Notes: generated by a model from the letters alone, not told the origin. Numbered from the stretch's first letter, positions 53,983-63,434 are shown. The stretch: 64,000 nt of DNA from Bacteroides acidifaciens (GCF_024623065.1 NZ_JANJZR010000006.1:1-64000), one strand, 5' to 3'. Made by a program: numbers and translations.

Positions 53983-56511
53983 TTATTTGAGTTTCTTTTT
54001 CAAGAAATCCAGTGCCTTTTCCGCAGCTTTCTCTGTGACTTTCTGCTTGATAGAGTCTTTGTTGGCAGTAGCGGCAGAATCCAGACCCAGTTTCTGACCG
54101 AGTTTGCTGATAGCCTCATCGGCTACGGCTTCAACAGCCTGGTTGGCCATGCTTTTAGTATCTACGCTGACTTTCGGAGAGGTGAACGAACCTCCGATTT
54201 TCAAATCAAGCGTCATTAACTTAGAGATATTGCCTACGGATGCGGGCAGTTTCACTTTACCGGAATAGTCGATGGTTTGATCGAGTCCTGTGCTGCCGGA
54301 AAGATTCAGGTTGTAGTCTCCCATCTTGATATCAAACGGTTTGGTTTCTACGCGGCCGTCTTTGATGGTGAAATCCAATGTCATGTCTTTCACTTTCATG
54401 TCTTTCAGACTGGGTTGCTTCACAGCATCGGCTATCTGGTCGATTGCTTTTACTCCGCTTAAACTAAGGTCGCGGGTGGAAAGGCTACCGTCACCCTGCA
54501 TCGTATTCAGTACGGGGCTCATGGTTGCATCCAAATCTGTCAGGACATTGATGCTTCCGGAGAAATTACCTTTCAGGTTTTCGAAGATAGGAGCCATTTT
54601 CTGCACCATATCCAGTTCTTTGTAAGCTTGTGCGAAACCGATATTGGAGAGCTTGAATCCGGCTTTCAGTTCCGGTTTCTTCACGTTCGCGGTAGAGTAA
54701 TAGCCGTTCATCACTACATTACCACCCATGGTGTTCATGGAAAGGTTTTTCATATCCACTTTGCCATCTTTTACAACAAGTTTGCCATTCATATTATTGA
54801 AAGACATCTTGTCGAATAACACCTGTTTCAGGTTAGCGTCCATTTGGAAGTCGATGTTACGGGGAACTTCAACAATACTTGTGGCGGCTGTAGCTACAGA
54901 GTCGGTGGACGCAGCTTCTGATGTGGAGGCTTCATCGGCAGAAGCGGTGATGAAGTCGTTCAGATTAAAGTAGTTGGAACGGATATTCAGGTTTCCTTTC
55001 AATGTGCTACCTTTCAATACATAACCGATGTAGTTTTCAAACCGGCTGTCGGCAGTAATATCGTTCTTTCCGACGTTGACGGTTGTTTCACTCAACTGGA
55101 GGTATTTCGGAGTGAAGGTGAAGAGAGACTTTTTAATCTCTACATCCGGCATATCTTTCATTTTGAGTTTCATGCCCGTCAGTCCGATAGTACCCGAAGC
55201 TTGTATACGTTCGTATTCTTCTTTTTCGATAGATGAGAGGCGTCCCGACATTTGCATATCGGCATCAATGGTGCCGTTCAACTCCATCTCTTCAAGCGGA
55301 TATACCTGCTTAATCATGCCCAAGTTAAGAATACCTTTTGCTTCGGCTTTAAAGTCTGGGTCGCTGATTGGAGTTTTCACGTTGGCGGTCAGACTGAATG
55401 GATTGTTAGCCAGACGGAAGCTGAACGGATTAATATCAACGGTAGTCAGGTCAATATTTCCACCCGGATTCTGAACGTTAGTACTGATGTTGATTTGATC
55501 TACTCCTGCCGGTAAAGCCGGATAGCGGAACATGGCATTCTTGACTTGCATGTCAATATTGAATGCCGGAACGGTGTCTCCTTGCAGGATACCTTTGGCC
55601 GTTGCGGTAAGCGTTGCAGTTCCGTCTGTTTTCAGGCTGGAGAATTCTGTGGCGTAAATAGCAGGAATCAACGAAAGAATTTCCTTGAAACCGATATCAT
55701 TCGTATTAAGTTTCAAGTCCATGTCGATAGCCGGGTCTTTCAAGGCTACCCAGCCGTCGATGCCGGCTTGGATGGCGTTAAGACGAATCGTATTATCCTT
55801 CAATGTATATTTGTTGTTGGCAAGGTCGGCATCTACATCCATCTTTGCGGAGATATTGGTGTTTGCCAGAAAAGGAATCCCGTTCATCTTGTAGGTGAGT
55901 GATTTGGTTTCCGCTTCCAGTTTCAGGGTAGTACGTTCGCTTCCTAAGTCTCCTGCGCAGATAGCATTGAAGTCGCGGATATCAGCATACATTTTTCCTT
56001 GTTGGTCATCATAGACCAGATTCATGTTTTTGATAACAAAGCGTTGCAGCTTGACTTTGAAAGGAGAAGATTCTTCTTCCTCAGCAACAGGTGTTTCGTC
56101 GGTCACGGACATGTCCGGTTTCATAATATCCCAATTGACTTGCCCGTCCGGCAATACAATGGCGTGCAGCTTGGTGTCTTCAATGAAGATTTTGGAAATA
56201 TCATAGCCGCTATCTCCGAAAAGCGAGAATAGATTAATGGCGGCAGTAACTTCTCCGGCTTGTACAAGGGTATCGTTAGCGAATTCTCCTGTACCTTTCA
56301 GCCAGAAATCTTCGAGAGTGACAGAAGCCTGCGGGAAGTTACGGAACAGGCTAATGTTGAGTTTCTTAAAGTCAAATTGAGCGTTGAGCATCTTGTTGCC
56401 TTCTGTCTTTACGATATCGGCTATCTTACCCTGGAAGGCAAAAGGAAGAAGGAGCATCAGAATGATAATTACTCCTACGGTGATAGCTGCGATTTTCAAA
56501 CCTTTTTTCAT
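53983..56511 (-). CDS. AsmA family protein
   Basis: 842 residues with one N-terminal membrane helix (IAAITVGVIIILMLLLPFAF) and a long beta-rich periplasmic body. The AsmA start is seen in LNAQFDFKKLNISLFRNFPQ, and the C-terminal AsmA_2-type region in DLTLDF-like repeats around residues 680-790. Family members are bridge-like proteins linked to lipid transfer between the membranes. The C-terminus is Lys-rich. Downstream of the PIF1-like gene by 118 bases and upstream of the YrdC-family gene. Confidence 0.85.
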   Translation of the reverse strand: MKKGLKIAAITVGVIIILMLLLPFAFQGKIADIVKTEGNKMLNAQFDFKKLNISLFRNFPQASVTLEDFWLKGTGEFANDTLVQAGEVTAAINLFSLFGDSGYDISKIFIEDTKLHAIVLPDGQVNWDIMKPDMSVTDETPVAEEEESSPFKVKLQRFVIKNMNLVYDDQQGKMYADIRDFNAICAGDLGSERTTLKLEAETKSLTYKMNGIPFLANTNISAKMDVDADLANNKYTLKDNTIRLNAIQAGIDGWVALKDPAIDMDLKLNTNDIGFKEILSLIPAIYATEFSSLKTDGTATLTATAKGILQGDTVPAFNIDMQVKNAMFRYPALPAGVDQINISTNVQNPGGNIDLTTVDINPFSFRLANNPFSLTANVKTPISDPDFKAEAKGILNLGMIKQVYPLEEMELNGTIDADMQMSGRLSSIEKEEYERIQASGTIGLTGMKLKMKDMPDVEIKKSLFTFTPKYLQLSETTVNVGKNDITADSRFENYIGYVLKGSTLKGNLNIRSNYFNLNDFITASADEASTSEAASTDSVATAATSIVEVPRNIDFQMDANLKQVLFDKMSFNNMNGKLVVKDGKVDMKNLSMNTMGGNVVMNGYYSTANVKKPELKAGFKLSNIGFAQAYKELDMVQKMAPIFENLKGNFSGSINVLTDLDATMSPVLNTMQGDGSLSTRDLSLSGVKAIDQIADAVKQPSLKDMKVKDMTLDFTIKDGRVETKPFDIKMGDYNLNLSGSTGLDQTIDYSGKVKLPASVGNISKLMTLDLKIGGSFTSPKVSVDTKSMANQAVEAVADEAISKLGQKLGLDSAATANKDSIKQKVTEKAAEKALDFLKKKLK

Positions 56512-56629
56512 TTACTTCTATTTTAAGAGTCTGACAAGTTATGGAGGGCAAAACTAATAATTTTTTTTGATAAACAGGGATAAAAGGTTGATAAATTCCT
56601 AGTTAATAAGGATTAAGAACTTAGTTTTA

Positions 56630-58633
56630 TTATTTCTCTTTTTTCTTTCTCAACTCTTCTGCAATTCTCCATTGTAACGCAGCTTCCACTTCTTTTCCGG
56701 CTTTTAACAGAGCATCTCCAAAAAGTTCATGTGCGCCGGCATGCTCCGGTTTCAGGCTTGTCGCTTTATCCAGGTCGGCGATGGCGCCTTCTGTATTTTC
56801 TGTTTTTAGTCGGAGTTTCCCCCGGTTGTAGACAGCTTTGAAGTTTGCCGGATGAAGATTTACAGCCGTATTGAAGCAGTTCTCCGCGTCAAAGTACTCT
56901 TTGCTGTTGAAGAGCGTGATACCTTTTCGTATCCAGGCATCTATGTAGTTCGGGTCGAGGCTGAGTGCCTTGTCATAGTTGGCAAGGGCGGCACGTGCGT
57001 CGTGTGCCTGAGTGATACACTCGTTTCCCATTAACAGATACTCGTGTGCGTATTGGCGCAGACGTTCCTGCTGTTCTTTCATCTGTTCCTTGAGTTTTTT
57101 GTTCTGTTCTTTCAGTGTATTGATAATGCCGAGTTTACGGCGGATCAAACGACGGGGAACAGGTTTCTCAATATCGTAGCGGGAATGGATGGCACGGAAA
57201 AACTGTTCCAGACACTCTTCCATATCCCCTTTGTCGAAGGCACGTGCGGCTGCGGCATATTGCACATCGGCTTGTGCCTGTTTCAGTGCCTTGTCGATGG
57301 CTTGGCGGTTGTTGAAGCGTCCGGCAAAGTTTACAATCTCTGGACGGACGAAAACATCTGCCCTGTTAATCGGTTTCTTGAGCTGGATGCCGTCCAGTGA
57401 GGTACAACGGCTAAGTGCTACGTATGCTTGTCCTCCAGCAAATACACCGCCGGTGAAGTCGATGACTACCCGGCTGAAAGTCAGTCCCTGACTTTTATGA
57501 ACAGTGATGGCCCATGCTAACCGGATGGGGTATTGGGTGAAGCTGCCTAATACTTCTTCTTCTATTTCTTTTGTTTTTTCGTTATAGTGGTAGCGGATAT
57601 TTCGCCATGATTCCAGTTTTACGTCACATTCTTTTCCATCGTCGGTGATGACGTAGATGGTTTCTTCTTCCTCGTCAATTCCGGCAATGACACCAATCGT
57701 ACCGTTTACCCAACGACGGTCGAAATCATTCTTGATAAAGATAATCTGTGCACCGGGCTTTAGTACAAGCTCTTGTGAAGTAGGCAGACTGCTTTCCGGA
57801 AAATCTCCTTCGATAACCCCTTCAAAAGTAATCGGTTCTCCCGGAAGTTCGGTCAGTTTCTTTTCATTGATTGAATCTACCGTATCCCTTCGGGTAGCAA
57901 GCGTGATGTACATATCCGCTTCCGATTCTTCAATCAGGCTTCCGTAGCGGGTGTTAAGTAGTTGCAGGTCTGCAGCTCCGACTGTATTGGTGCGGATATG
58001 GTCAAGGACATTGACGAATACAGGGTCTGTCTGTCGATATACTTTTTGAAGTTCGATAGAGACGAGGTCTATTTGTCCGAACACTCTGGCAGAGAAAAAG
58101 TAGGGAGTGGGATAGAATCGGTTCAATATTTCCCGCTCATCGTTCTTCACGACAGGTTCCAATTGGAAGACATCGCCTACCAATAACAACTGTTTTCCAC
58201 CGAAAGGTTCACGCAAGTTATGGGAATATACGCGCAAAATACGGTCGATGGCATCAATAATATCCGCCCGTACCATAGAGATTTCGTCGATAATGACCAG
58301 TTCTATCTGTTCCAGCAACTTACGATGTGGCTTGGTGTATTTGAAGAACTCATGAATACGGCTACGTTGGAGGCTTAAATTAGGATCATCCGGCAATAGC
58401 GGATAGAAAGGTAGTTTAAAGAAACTGTGCATGGTGCTTCCCCCGGCATTGATGGCGGCAATACCCGTCGGAGCAAGTACGACATGCTTTTTCTTGGTAT
58501 GCTCGCAGACATAACGCAGGAATGTAGATTTTCCCGTACCGGCTTTTCCTGTCAGAAAGACCGACTGGCGGGTATATTGAATCAGATTCAGTGCATCCTG
58601 AAACTCAGCGTTGTTAGTGTCTACGCTCATCAT
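56630..58633 (-). CDS. PIF1-like SF1 helicase with C-terminal TPR repeats
   Basis: 667 residues. Residues 1 to about 430 form a PIF1/RecD2-type helicase: Walker A GKAGTGKS (29-36), VLAPTGIAAINAGG, VIIDEISMV, LVGDVFQLEPV, ELQKVYRQTD, WAITVHKSQGLTF and YVALSRC. A basic coiled-coil-like stretch (about 505-535, rich in KEQ) leads to three TPR units (about 540-655). Helicase-TPR fusions of this type recur in Bacteroidetes; the TPRs presumably bind a partner protein. Start could also be the second Met (58630). Confidence 0.88.
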   Translation of the reverse strand: MMSVDTNNAEFQDALNLIQYTRQSVFLTGKAGTGKSTFLRYVCEHTKKKHVVLAPTGIAAINAGGSTMHSFFKLPFYPLLPDDPNLSLQRSRIHEFFKYTKPHRKLLEQIELVIIDEISMVRADIIDAIDRILRVYSHNLREPFGGKQLLLVGDVFQLEPVVKNDEREILNRFYPTPYFFSARVFGQIDLVSIELQKVYRQTDPVFVNVLDHIRTNTVGAADLQLLNTRYGSLIEESEADMYITLATRRDTVDSINEKKLTELPGEPITFEGVIEGDFPESSLPTSQELVLKPGAQIIFIKNDFDRRWVNGTIGVIAGIDEEEETIYVITDDGKECDVKLESWRNIRYHYNEKTKEIEEEVLGSFTQYPIRLAWAITVHKSQGLTFSRVVIDFTGGVFAGGQAYVALSRCTSLDGIQLKKPINRADVFVRPEIVNFAGRFNNRQAIDKALKQAQADVQYAAAARAFDKGDMEECLEQFFRAIHSRYDIEKPVPRRLIRRKLGIINTLKEQNKKLKEQMKEQQERLRQYAHEYLLMGNECITQAHDARAALANYDKALSLDPNYIDAWIRKGITLFNSKEYFDAENCFNTAVNLHPANFKAVYNRGKLRLKTENTEGAIADLDKATSLKPEHAGAHELFGDALLKAGKEVEAALQWRIAEELRKKKEK

Positions 58634-58733
58634 ATAATAATATGCAAATTTGTTGATGTGCTAATTGCCAATACGTTGTGTCATGAAATCGCGGGATAAT
58701 AGTTTTGGGCGCATTGGTAAATCGGCACATTAA

Positions 58734-59519
58734 TTAAATGATTCCGAAATGTTTCATCGCTTTGCTGATTCCGTCCTCGTCAATGGGAGCCGTAACGTAA
58801 TCGGCAGCGGTTTTCACGTCTTCCTTAGCCTGTCCCATAGCAACCCCGATGGCTGCGTGGCGAAGCATACTGATGTCGTTTCCTCCGTCTCCGAATGACA
58901 TCGTTTCTTCCAGTTTAATATCGAAGTAACGGATGATTTCATCTATTCCTTTCTGCTTGGTGTCTCCTTTTGCCGTAATATCTGCAAAGGCAGGATACCA
59001 GCGTCCGATTTCGCAGGTAGGGATGGATGGGCAGATTTCTTTTTCTTCTTCCTCCGTGATAAAAGGAGTCATCTGTATAATTTCCTTGCCTGTTGCCTCT
59101 TCAAAAGATATAGTAGGAATGACATCCACATGCAGAAAATCGTAGAATATTTTTTTCACCATATCATCAGGTTGGCAGACAGAAATATGATGTTCTTCTA
59201 CGAAAATGCAGGGAACACCTTTCTTCTCGCAAAAAGCTGCCATTGCTTTCACTTCTTCCTGTGGTATGGCACTTTTGTAAATCACCTGTTCACCGACAAA
59301 GCAATAGGCTCCGTTCATCGTTATATATCCATCGATAAGATTCCGGTCCTGCAATTCGGAAAGATTGTTGATAATGGTTTTCGGGCGTCCGGTAGCGATA
59401 AATATCTTCATTCCTTTAGCGTGGGCGGCTTCCAGTGCCTCAATGGTAGAAGTCGGGATGCGGTGAGTTTCAAAACTGACCAGCGTTCCGTCTATATCAA
59501 AAAATAGTGCTTTCGTCAT
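58734..59519 (-). CDS. HAD sugar-phosphate phosphatase (Cof type, BT4131-like)
   Basis: 261 residues of HAD class IIB. Motif 1 is FFDIDGTLVSF with the nucleophile Asp and acid Asp; motif 2 is IATGRP; motif 3 Lys precedes the Asp motif GDGGNDISML. From memory the protein is almost the same as BT4131 of B. thetaiotaomicron, a structurally studied phosphatase with preference for hexose and pentose phosphates. It diverges from the aminotransferase gene, with a -7 box (TACATTTG on the minus strand) at 59542-59549. Confidence 0.93.
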   Translation of the reverse strand: MTKALFFDIDGTLVSFETHRIPTSTIEALEAAHAKGMKIFIATGRPKTIINNLSELQDRNLIDGYITMNGAYCFVGEQVIYKSAIPQEEVKAMAAFCEKKGVPCIFVEEHHISVCQPDDMVKKIFYDFLHVDVIPTISFEEATGKEIIQMTPFITEEEEKEICPSIPTCEIGRWYPAFADITAKGDTKQKGIDEIIRYFDIKLEETMSFGDGGNDISMLRHAAIGVAMGQAKEDVKTAADYVTAPIDEDGISKAMKHFGII

Positions 59520-59528
59520 AAATTCCTT

Positions 59529-59558
59529 TTTGAATTGAGTACAAATGTACTACTTTTG
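59529..59558 (+). promoter_or_regulatory. Promoter of the aminotransferase gene
   Basis: TTTG (59529-59532), 18 bases, TACTTTTG (59551-59558); RNA start near 59564, 24 bases before the ATG. The minus-strand -7 box for the HAD gene (59542-59549) lies inside the spacer, so the two promoters overlap. Confidence 0.6.
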
Positions 59559-59587
59559 TCTCACATAACATAAAAACATCATGCAGT

Positions 59588-60760
59588 ATGAACTATAATT
59601 TTGATGAAATAATAAACCGTAACGGTACAGATTCCGTAAAATGGGACGGAGTGGAAAGCCGTTGGGGACGCAACGACTTGATTCCGATGTGGGTAGCTGA
59701 TATGGATTTCCGTACGGCTCCTTTTGTGATAGACGCTTTGAAAAAACGCCTGGAGCATGAAGTGCTCGGATATACTTTTGCCTGCAGAGAATGGTCGGAA
59801 TCCATAATCAACTGGTTACAGGCACGCCACGGGTGGACAGTAAGTGAGGAGATGCTGACATTCACTCCCGGCATTGTCCGTGGATTGGCTTTTGCTATCC
59901 ACTGCTTTACGCAGAAAGGTGATAAAGTAATGGTCATGCCTCCTGTTTATCATCCTTTCTTTTTGGTAACACAGAAGAATGAGCGTGAAGTCGTATTCAG
60001 TTCGTTAGTGCTGAAAGACGGACAATATTATATTGATTTTGACCGTTTCCGCCAAGATATTCAGGGCTGCAAACTGCTTATTTTAAGTAATCCCCATAAC
60101 CCGGGTGGACGTGTATGGACGAAAGAGGAACTTTCTCAAATAGCTGATATCTGTTATGAAAGCGGTACATTAATCATCTCGGACGAGATTCATGCCGACT
60201 TGACCTTACCTCCTTATAAACATCCTACTTTTGCTTTGATTTCGGAAAAAGCACGGATGAATTCGCTCGTCTTTATGTCTCCGAGCAAAGCATTCAATAT
60301 GCCGGGATTGGCGAGTTCTTATGCAATCATTGAAAATGACGAACTTCGTCACCGTTTCCAGACATATATGGAAGCCAGTGAATTCAATGAAGGGCATCTG
60401 TTTGCGTATCTTAGTGTGGCGGCTGCTTACAGTCATGGTACTGAATGGCTTGAACAAGTACTTGCTTATATCAAGGAAAATGTAGACTTCACCGAAAACT
60501 ATCTGAAAGAACATATTCCTACTATCAAGATGATTCGTCCGCAAGCTTCCTACCTTATCTTTTTGGATTGCCGTGAATTAGGACTAAATCAGGAAGAACT
60601 GAACCGCCTTTTCATAGAAGATGCTCATTTGGCATTGAACGATGGAGCAACATTTGGCAAGGAAGGCGAAGGCTTCATGCGGTTGAATATTGCTTGTCCG
60701 CGTGCTACGTTGGAATGTGCGTTGAAGCAGTTGGAGCAGGCAGTAATAAGTTTAGAGTAA
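59588..60760 (+). CDS. PatB/MalY-type PLP enzyme (cystathionine beta-lyase-like)
   Basis: 390 residues, fold-type I PLP enzyme of the aminotransferase I/II group. The N-terminal signature WVADMDFRTAPFVIDAL and the PLP segment SPSKAFNMPGLASSYAII with its Schiff-base lysine are those of MalY/PatB, which cleave C-S bonds of cystathionine or cysteine. NPHNPGGRVW and SDEIHADL give the cofactor ring contacts. Function as a C-S lyase is inferred from the family; a true aminotransferase is the alternative. Single gene with its own promoter. Confidence 0.88.
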   Translation: MNYNFDEIINRNGTDSVKWDGVESRWGRNDLIPMWVADMDFRTAPFVIDALKKRLEHEVLGYTFACREWSESIINWLQARHGWTVSEEMLTFTPGIVRGLAFAIHCFTQKGDKVMVMPPVYHPFFLVTQKNEREVVFSSLVLKDGQYYIDFDRFRQDIQGCKLLILSNPHNPGGRVWTKEELSQIADICYESGTLIISDEIHADLTLPPYKHPTFALISEKARMNSLVFMSPSKAFNMPGLASSYAIIENDELRHRFQTYMEASEFNEGHLFAYLSVAAAYSHGTEWLEQVLAYIKENVDFTENYLKEHIPTIKMIRPQASYLIFLDCRELGLNQEELNRLFIEDAHLALNDGATFGKEGEGFMRLNIACPRATLECALKQLEQAVISLE

Positions 60761-60826
60761 CCCTTTGGAATGGGATTATTACATTGGAATGATTCTCACT
60801 GAAATGAGTAATGATTTTCAATGAGG
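60761..60826. repeat. Loose group of short dyads before the AAA-ATPase gene
   Basis: Three imperfect palindromes with two-base centres: CCCTTTGGAATGGG (60761), CATTGGAATG (60782) and CTCACTGAAATGAG (60795). They share an AATG right arm but are spaced 19 and 15 bases, unlike the regular 22-bp arrays. Confidence 0.45.
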
Positions 60827-60907
60827 GTGTCTGGTGAATAAAAACAAATCATGTGAGGAATAATCCTTCCCTTTGTGAAAGAGTATCCCAAAAAGGAAGT
60901 GCTTTTG

Positions 60908-60939
60908 TTTGTGAGAATGGCAGAAAGAGATTATCTTTG
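60908..60939 (+). promoter_or_regulatory. Strong promoter of the AAA-ATPase gene
   Basis: TTTG (60908-60911), 20 bases, TATCTTTG (60932-60939): consensus -33/-7 boxes at ideal spacing, RNA start near 60946 and a leader of about 38 bases. Confidence 0.65.
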
Positions 60940-60983
60940 TTTCTGTCATTTACAGAGTACTCATTTCTTTAAAGCATAAAGTA

Positions 60984-62735
60984 ATGGAAAAATATTTATT
61001 TCCGGATAGAAAGCGCATTCCCTATGGTATGATGAACTTCGCATTAATTCGTCGTGAAGACTATTATTATGTCGACAAAACCCATTTCATACCTCTGATA
61101 GAACAGGCAGACCGTTTCTTTTTCTTCATCCGCCCCCGACGTTTCGGCAAAAGCCTGACGCTGAATGTGCTACAACATTATTATGATGTGCGTACTAAAG
61201 ACAAATTCGATGAACTCTTCGGAGACTTATATATAGGTAAGTATCCCACGCGTGACCGTAATAGTTATCTGGTGCTTTATCTCAATTTCTCCGGCATTGT
61301 CGGCGAACTGAGTAACTACCGTGAAGGACTGGATGCACATTGCCAAATCTGTTTTGATTATTTCTGCGAAGTCTATGCCGACCTTCTGCCGCAAGGTATC
61401 AAAGAAAGGCTGGACGAAAAGGATGGGGCAGTCAATCAGCTCGACTTTCTTTATCATGAGTGTGAGCGTGCCGGTCGAGATATTTATCTGTTTATTGATG
61501 AGTACGACCATTTCACCAACGCCATACTTGCCGACCCCGAAAGTTTGCACCGCTATACCAATGAAACACATGGTGAAGGTTACCTCCGCGCCTTCTTCAA
61601 TAAGATTAAGGCAGGAACCTATTCCAGCATCAAACGCTGTTTCATAACGGGCGTAAGCCCTGTAACAATGGATGATTTGACTAGTGGGTTCAATATCGGT
61701 ACTAATTATTCACTTACATCCGAATTTAACGAAATGATGGGGTTCACTGAAGAGGAAGTGCGCGAAATGCTGACTTACTATTCAACAAACAGTCCTTTCA
61801 AGCATACTGTAGATGAACTGATAGGAATAATGAAGCCGTGGTATGACAACTATTGTTTTGCGCAGGAATGTTACGGTGATACCACGATGTATAACTCTAA
61901 TATGGTGCTCTATTTTGTTAAGAACTATATTATGAGTGGTAGGGCGCCACGGGATATGGTAGAAGATAATATCCGTATCGATTATGAAAAATTGCGTATG
62001 CTTATCCGTAAGGACAAGGAGTTTGCACATGATGCTTCTGTCGTCCAGACTTTAGTAAGTCAAGGCTATATCACAGGAGAACTGAAGAAAGGCTTCCCTG
62101 CTGTCAGCATCACTAATCCGGACAACTTTGTGAGTTTGCTCTATTATTTCGGTATGCTCACTATCAGCGGAATACATAAAGGAAAGACCAAGCTGACCAT
62201 CCCTAACCAAGTGGTTCAGGAACAACTCTATACCTATCTGCTGAATACATACAATGACGCAGATCTAAGTTTCAGCAGTTATGAGAAGAACGAACTTGCC
62301 AGTCGACTTGCTTACGATGGCGAATGGAAAGCCTATTTCGGCTACATTGCCGACTGCCTGAAACGTTACGCTTCCCAACGTGACAAACAGAAAGGTGAAT
62401 TTTTCGTCCATGGCTTCACCCTTGCCATGACAGCGCAGAACCGCTTTTACCGTCCTATCTCCGAGCAAGATACGCAAGCAGGCTATGTTGATATATTCCT
62501 ATGTCCCTTGTTGGATATCTATTCCGACATGACGCATAGTTATATTATAGAATTGAAGTATGCAAAATACAAGGACTCTGAAAGCCGTGTGGATGAATTG
62601 CGGCAGGAAGCTATCGAACAAGCTAACCGCTATGCAGAAACGGAGACTGTGAAACGAGCTGTTGGCACTACGAAATTGCACAAGATTGTGGTAGTGTATA
62701 AAGGGATGGATATGCCGGTATGTGAAGAAGTGTAA
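60984..62735 (+). CDS. AAA-ATPase-like protein with PD-(D/E)XK domain (PF09820/PF08011 type)
   Basis: 583 residues. N-terminal AAA-ATPase-like domain: IPYGMMNFALIRREDYYYVDKT, a P-loop variant RPRRFGKS (50-57), Walker B LFIDEYDHF (D172-E173) and ITGVSPVTMDDLTSGFN. The C-terminal domain has the nuclease motif D503 (GYVDIFL) and E523-x-K525 (IIELKYAK). These proteins occur in many copies in Bacteroides genomes and their role is not settled. Both active-site sets look intact. The gene has a strong promoter and is bracketed by palindromic repeats at 60761 and 63053. Confidence 0.87.
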   Translation: MEKYLFPDRKRIPYGMMNFALIRREDYYYVDKTHFIPLIEQADRFFFFIRPRRFGKSLTLNVLQHYYDVRTKDKFDELFGDLYIGKYPTRDRNSYLVLYLNFSGIVGELSNYREGLDAHCQICFDYFCEVYADLLPQGIKERLDEKDGAVNQLDFLYHECERAGRDIYLFIDEYDHFTNAILADPESLHRYTNETHGEGYLRAFFNKIKAGTYSSIKRCFITGVSPVTMDDLTSGFNIGTNYSLTSEFNEMMGFTEEEVREMLTYYSTNSPFKHTVDELIGIMKPWYDNYCFAQECYGDTTMYNSNMVLYFVKNYIMSGRAPRDMVEDNIRIDYEKLRMLIRKDKEFAHDASVVQTLVSQGYITGELKKGFPAVSITNPDNFVSLLYYFGMLTISGIHKGKTKLTIPNQVVQEQLYTYLLNTYNDADLSFSSYEKNELASRLAYDGEWKAYFGYIADCLKRYASQRDKQKGEFFVHGFTLAMTAQNRFYRPISEQDTQAGYVDIFLCPLLDIYSDMTHSYIIELKYAKYKDSESRVDELRQEAIEQANRYAETETVKRAVGTTKLHKIVVVYKGMDMPVCEEV

Positions 62736-62763
62736 GGCAATACTAGAAACGATTTCGCAAAAT

Positions 62764-62915
62764 CTTTCTCATATTCTCATAAAGAATCGCATTTGGCTGA
62801 TAATTAGATGTATAGACTATGAGAATTAAAATGTTTACATGCATTTCTCATAGTTTATAGCTATAAAATGCCTTTAAAGAAGGTATTTCTCATACTCTAT
62901 TTCGCATTTCTCATG
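62764..62915. repeat. Repeated TTTCTCAT motifs and hairpin
   Basis: TTTCTCAT occurs at about 62765, 62844, 62886 and 62907, three times within ATTTCTCAT. One copy pairs with an inverted copy: ACTATGAGAA (62817-62826) and TTCTCATAGT (62845-62854), a perfect 10-bp stem. TTTATAGCTATAAA (62854-62867) is a perfect palindrome. No ORF is present; one stem may end the ATPase transcript. Confidence 0.6.
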
Positions 62916-63052
62916 CTGCATATTATGCTTGTCTTTGTTTCAAGAAACTAATATGTAGAAGGCAATATAACCGTAGTTTGTATGTTAAGTCGGTAGATAA
63001 CATATCTTTCGCAACTGGTATTATTGTTTTTTCCTGCCTTTATCGGTATTAT

Positions 63053-63132
63053 TCCACTCTAGTGAACAGACCGTTGCACTTGAGTGAATAGACTTGTGCA
63101 CTAGAGTGCATAAGCTTGTTCACTAGAGTGAA
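63053..63132. repeat. Array of 14-bp palindromes at 22-bp pitch (array 2)
   Basis: Four 14-bp units start at 63053, 63075, 63097 and 63119, exactly 22 bases apart: TCCACTCTAGTGAA, TGCACTTGAGTGAA, TGCACTAGAGTGCA and TTCACTAGAGTGAA. The last two are perfect dyads with a two-base centre. All share CACT-NN-AGTG, and the 8-base spacers are AT-rich and variable. The 14+8 layout and the ACT-NN-AGT centre are the same as in array 1, but the outer arms differ. Confidence 0.88.
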
Positions 63133-63410
63133 ACGATAGAGATGTCTTATTGAGAATCTATTGATTATAGTAGTATAATCTTTGATTGCCAGCTAGTTAT
63201 AATGAAAATGAACGGTGGCTTTATTGCAGTTCATTAAGCGTTAATGATTAGACTATGATGACATGTGATAATAAAGCCAAATGGACAGAACCAATCTTTC
63301 CTACTTCTTGTTTCTTATTTGTGGCAAGGGTAGTTATTATTATATAGGTATGTAAATATCTGAAATATTTTTCAGTTTCAACATAAAACAGACTGTCGTC
63401 ACTTTTAATA
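63133..63410. other. AT-rich intergenic stretch without a gene
   Basis: No ORF, promoter pair or terminator that I can support. It separates palindrome array 2 from the GC-rich mobile remnant. Confidence 0.5.
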
Positions 63411-63420
63411 TTATTTTTGC
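63411..63420 (+). other. Possible CTnDOT-like attachment core at a composition border
   Basis: TTATTTTTGC matches nine of ten positions of the CTnDOT attB consensus GTANNTTTGC. It sits a few bases before the sequence turns GC-rich. The same bases also read as a -7 box (TATTTTTG, 63412-63419), so a chance match is possible. Confidence 0.3.
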
Positions 63421-63434
63421 CGCTCAAATTTTAA

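Noticed and set aside
63053..63132. Possible CRISPR array or phage attachment repeats
   Set aside because: Four short dyads with 8-base spacers are far too small for CRISPR, and no integrase site or cas genes are linked to them.
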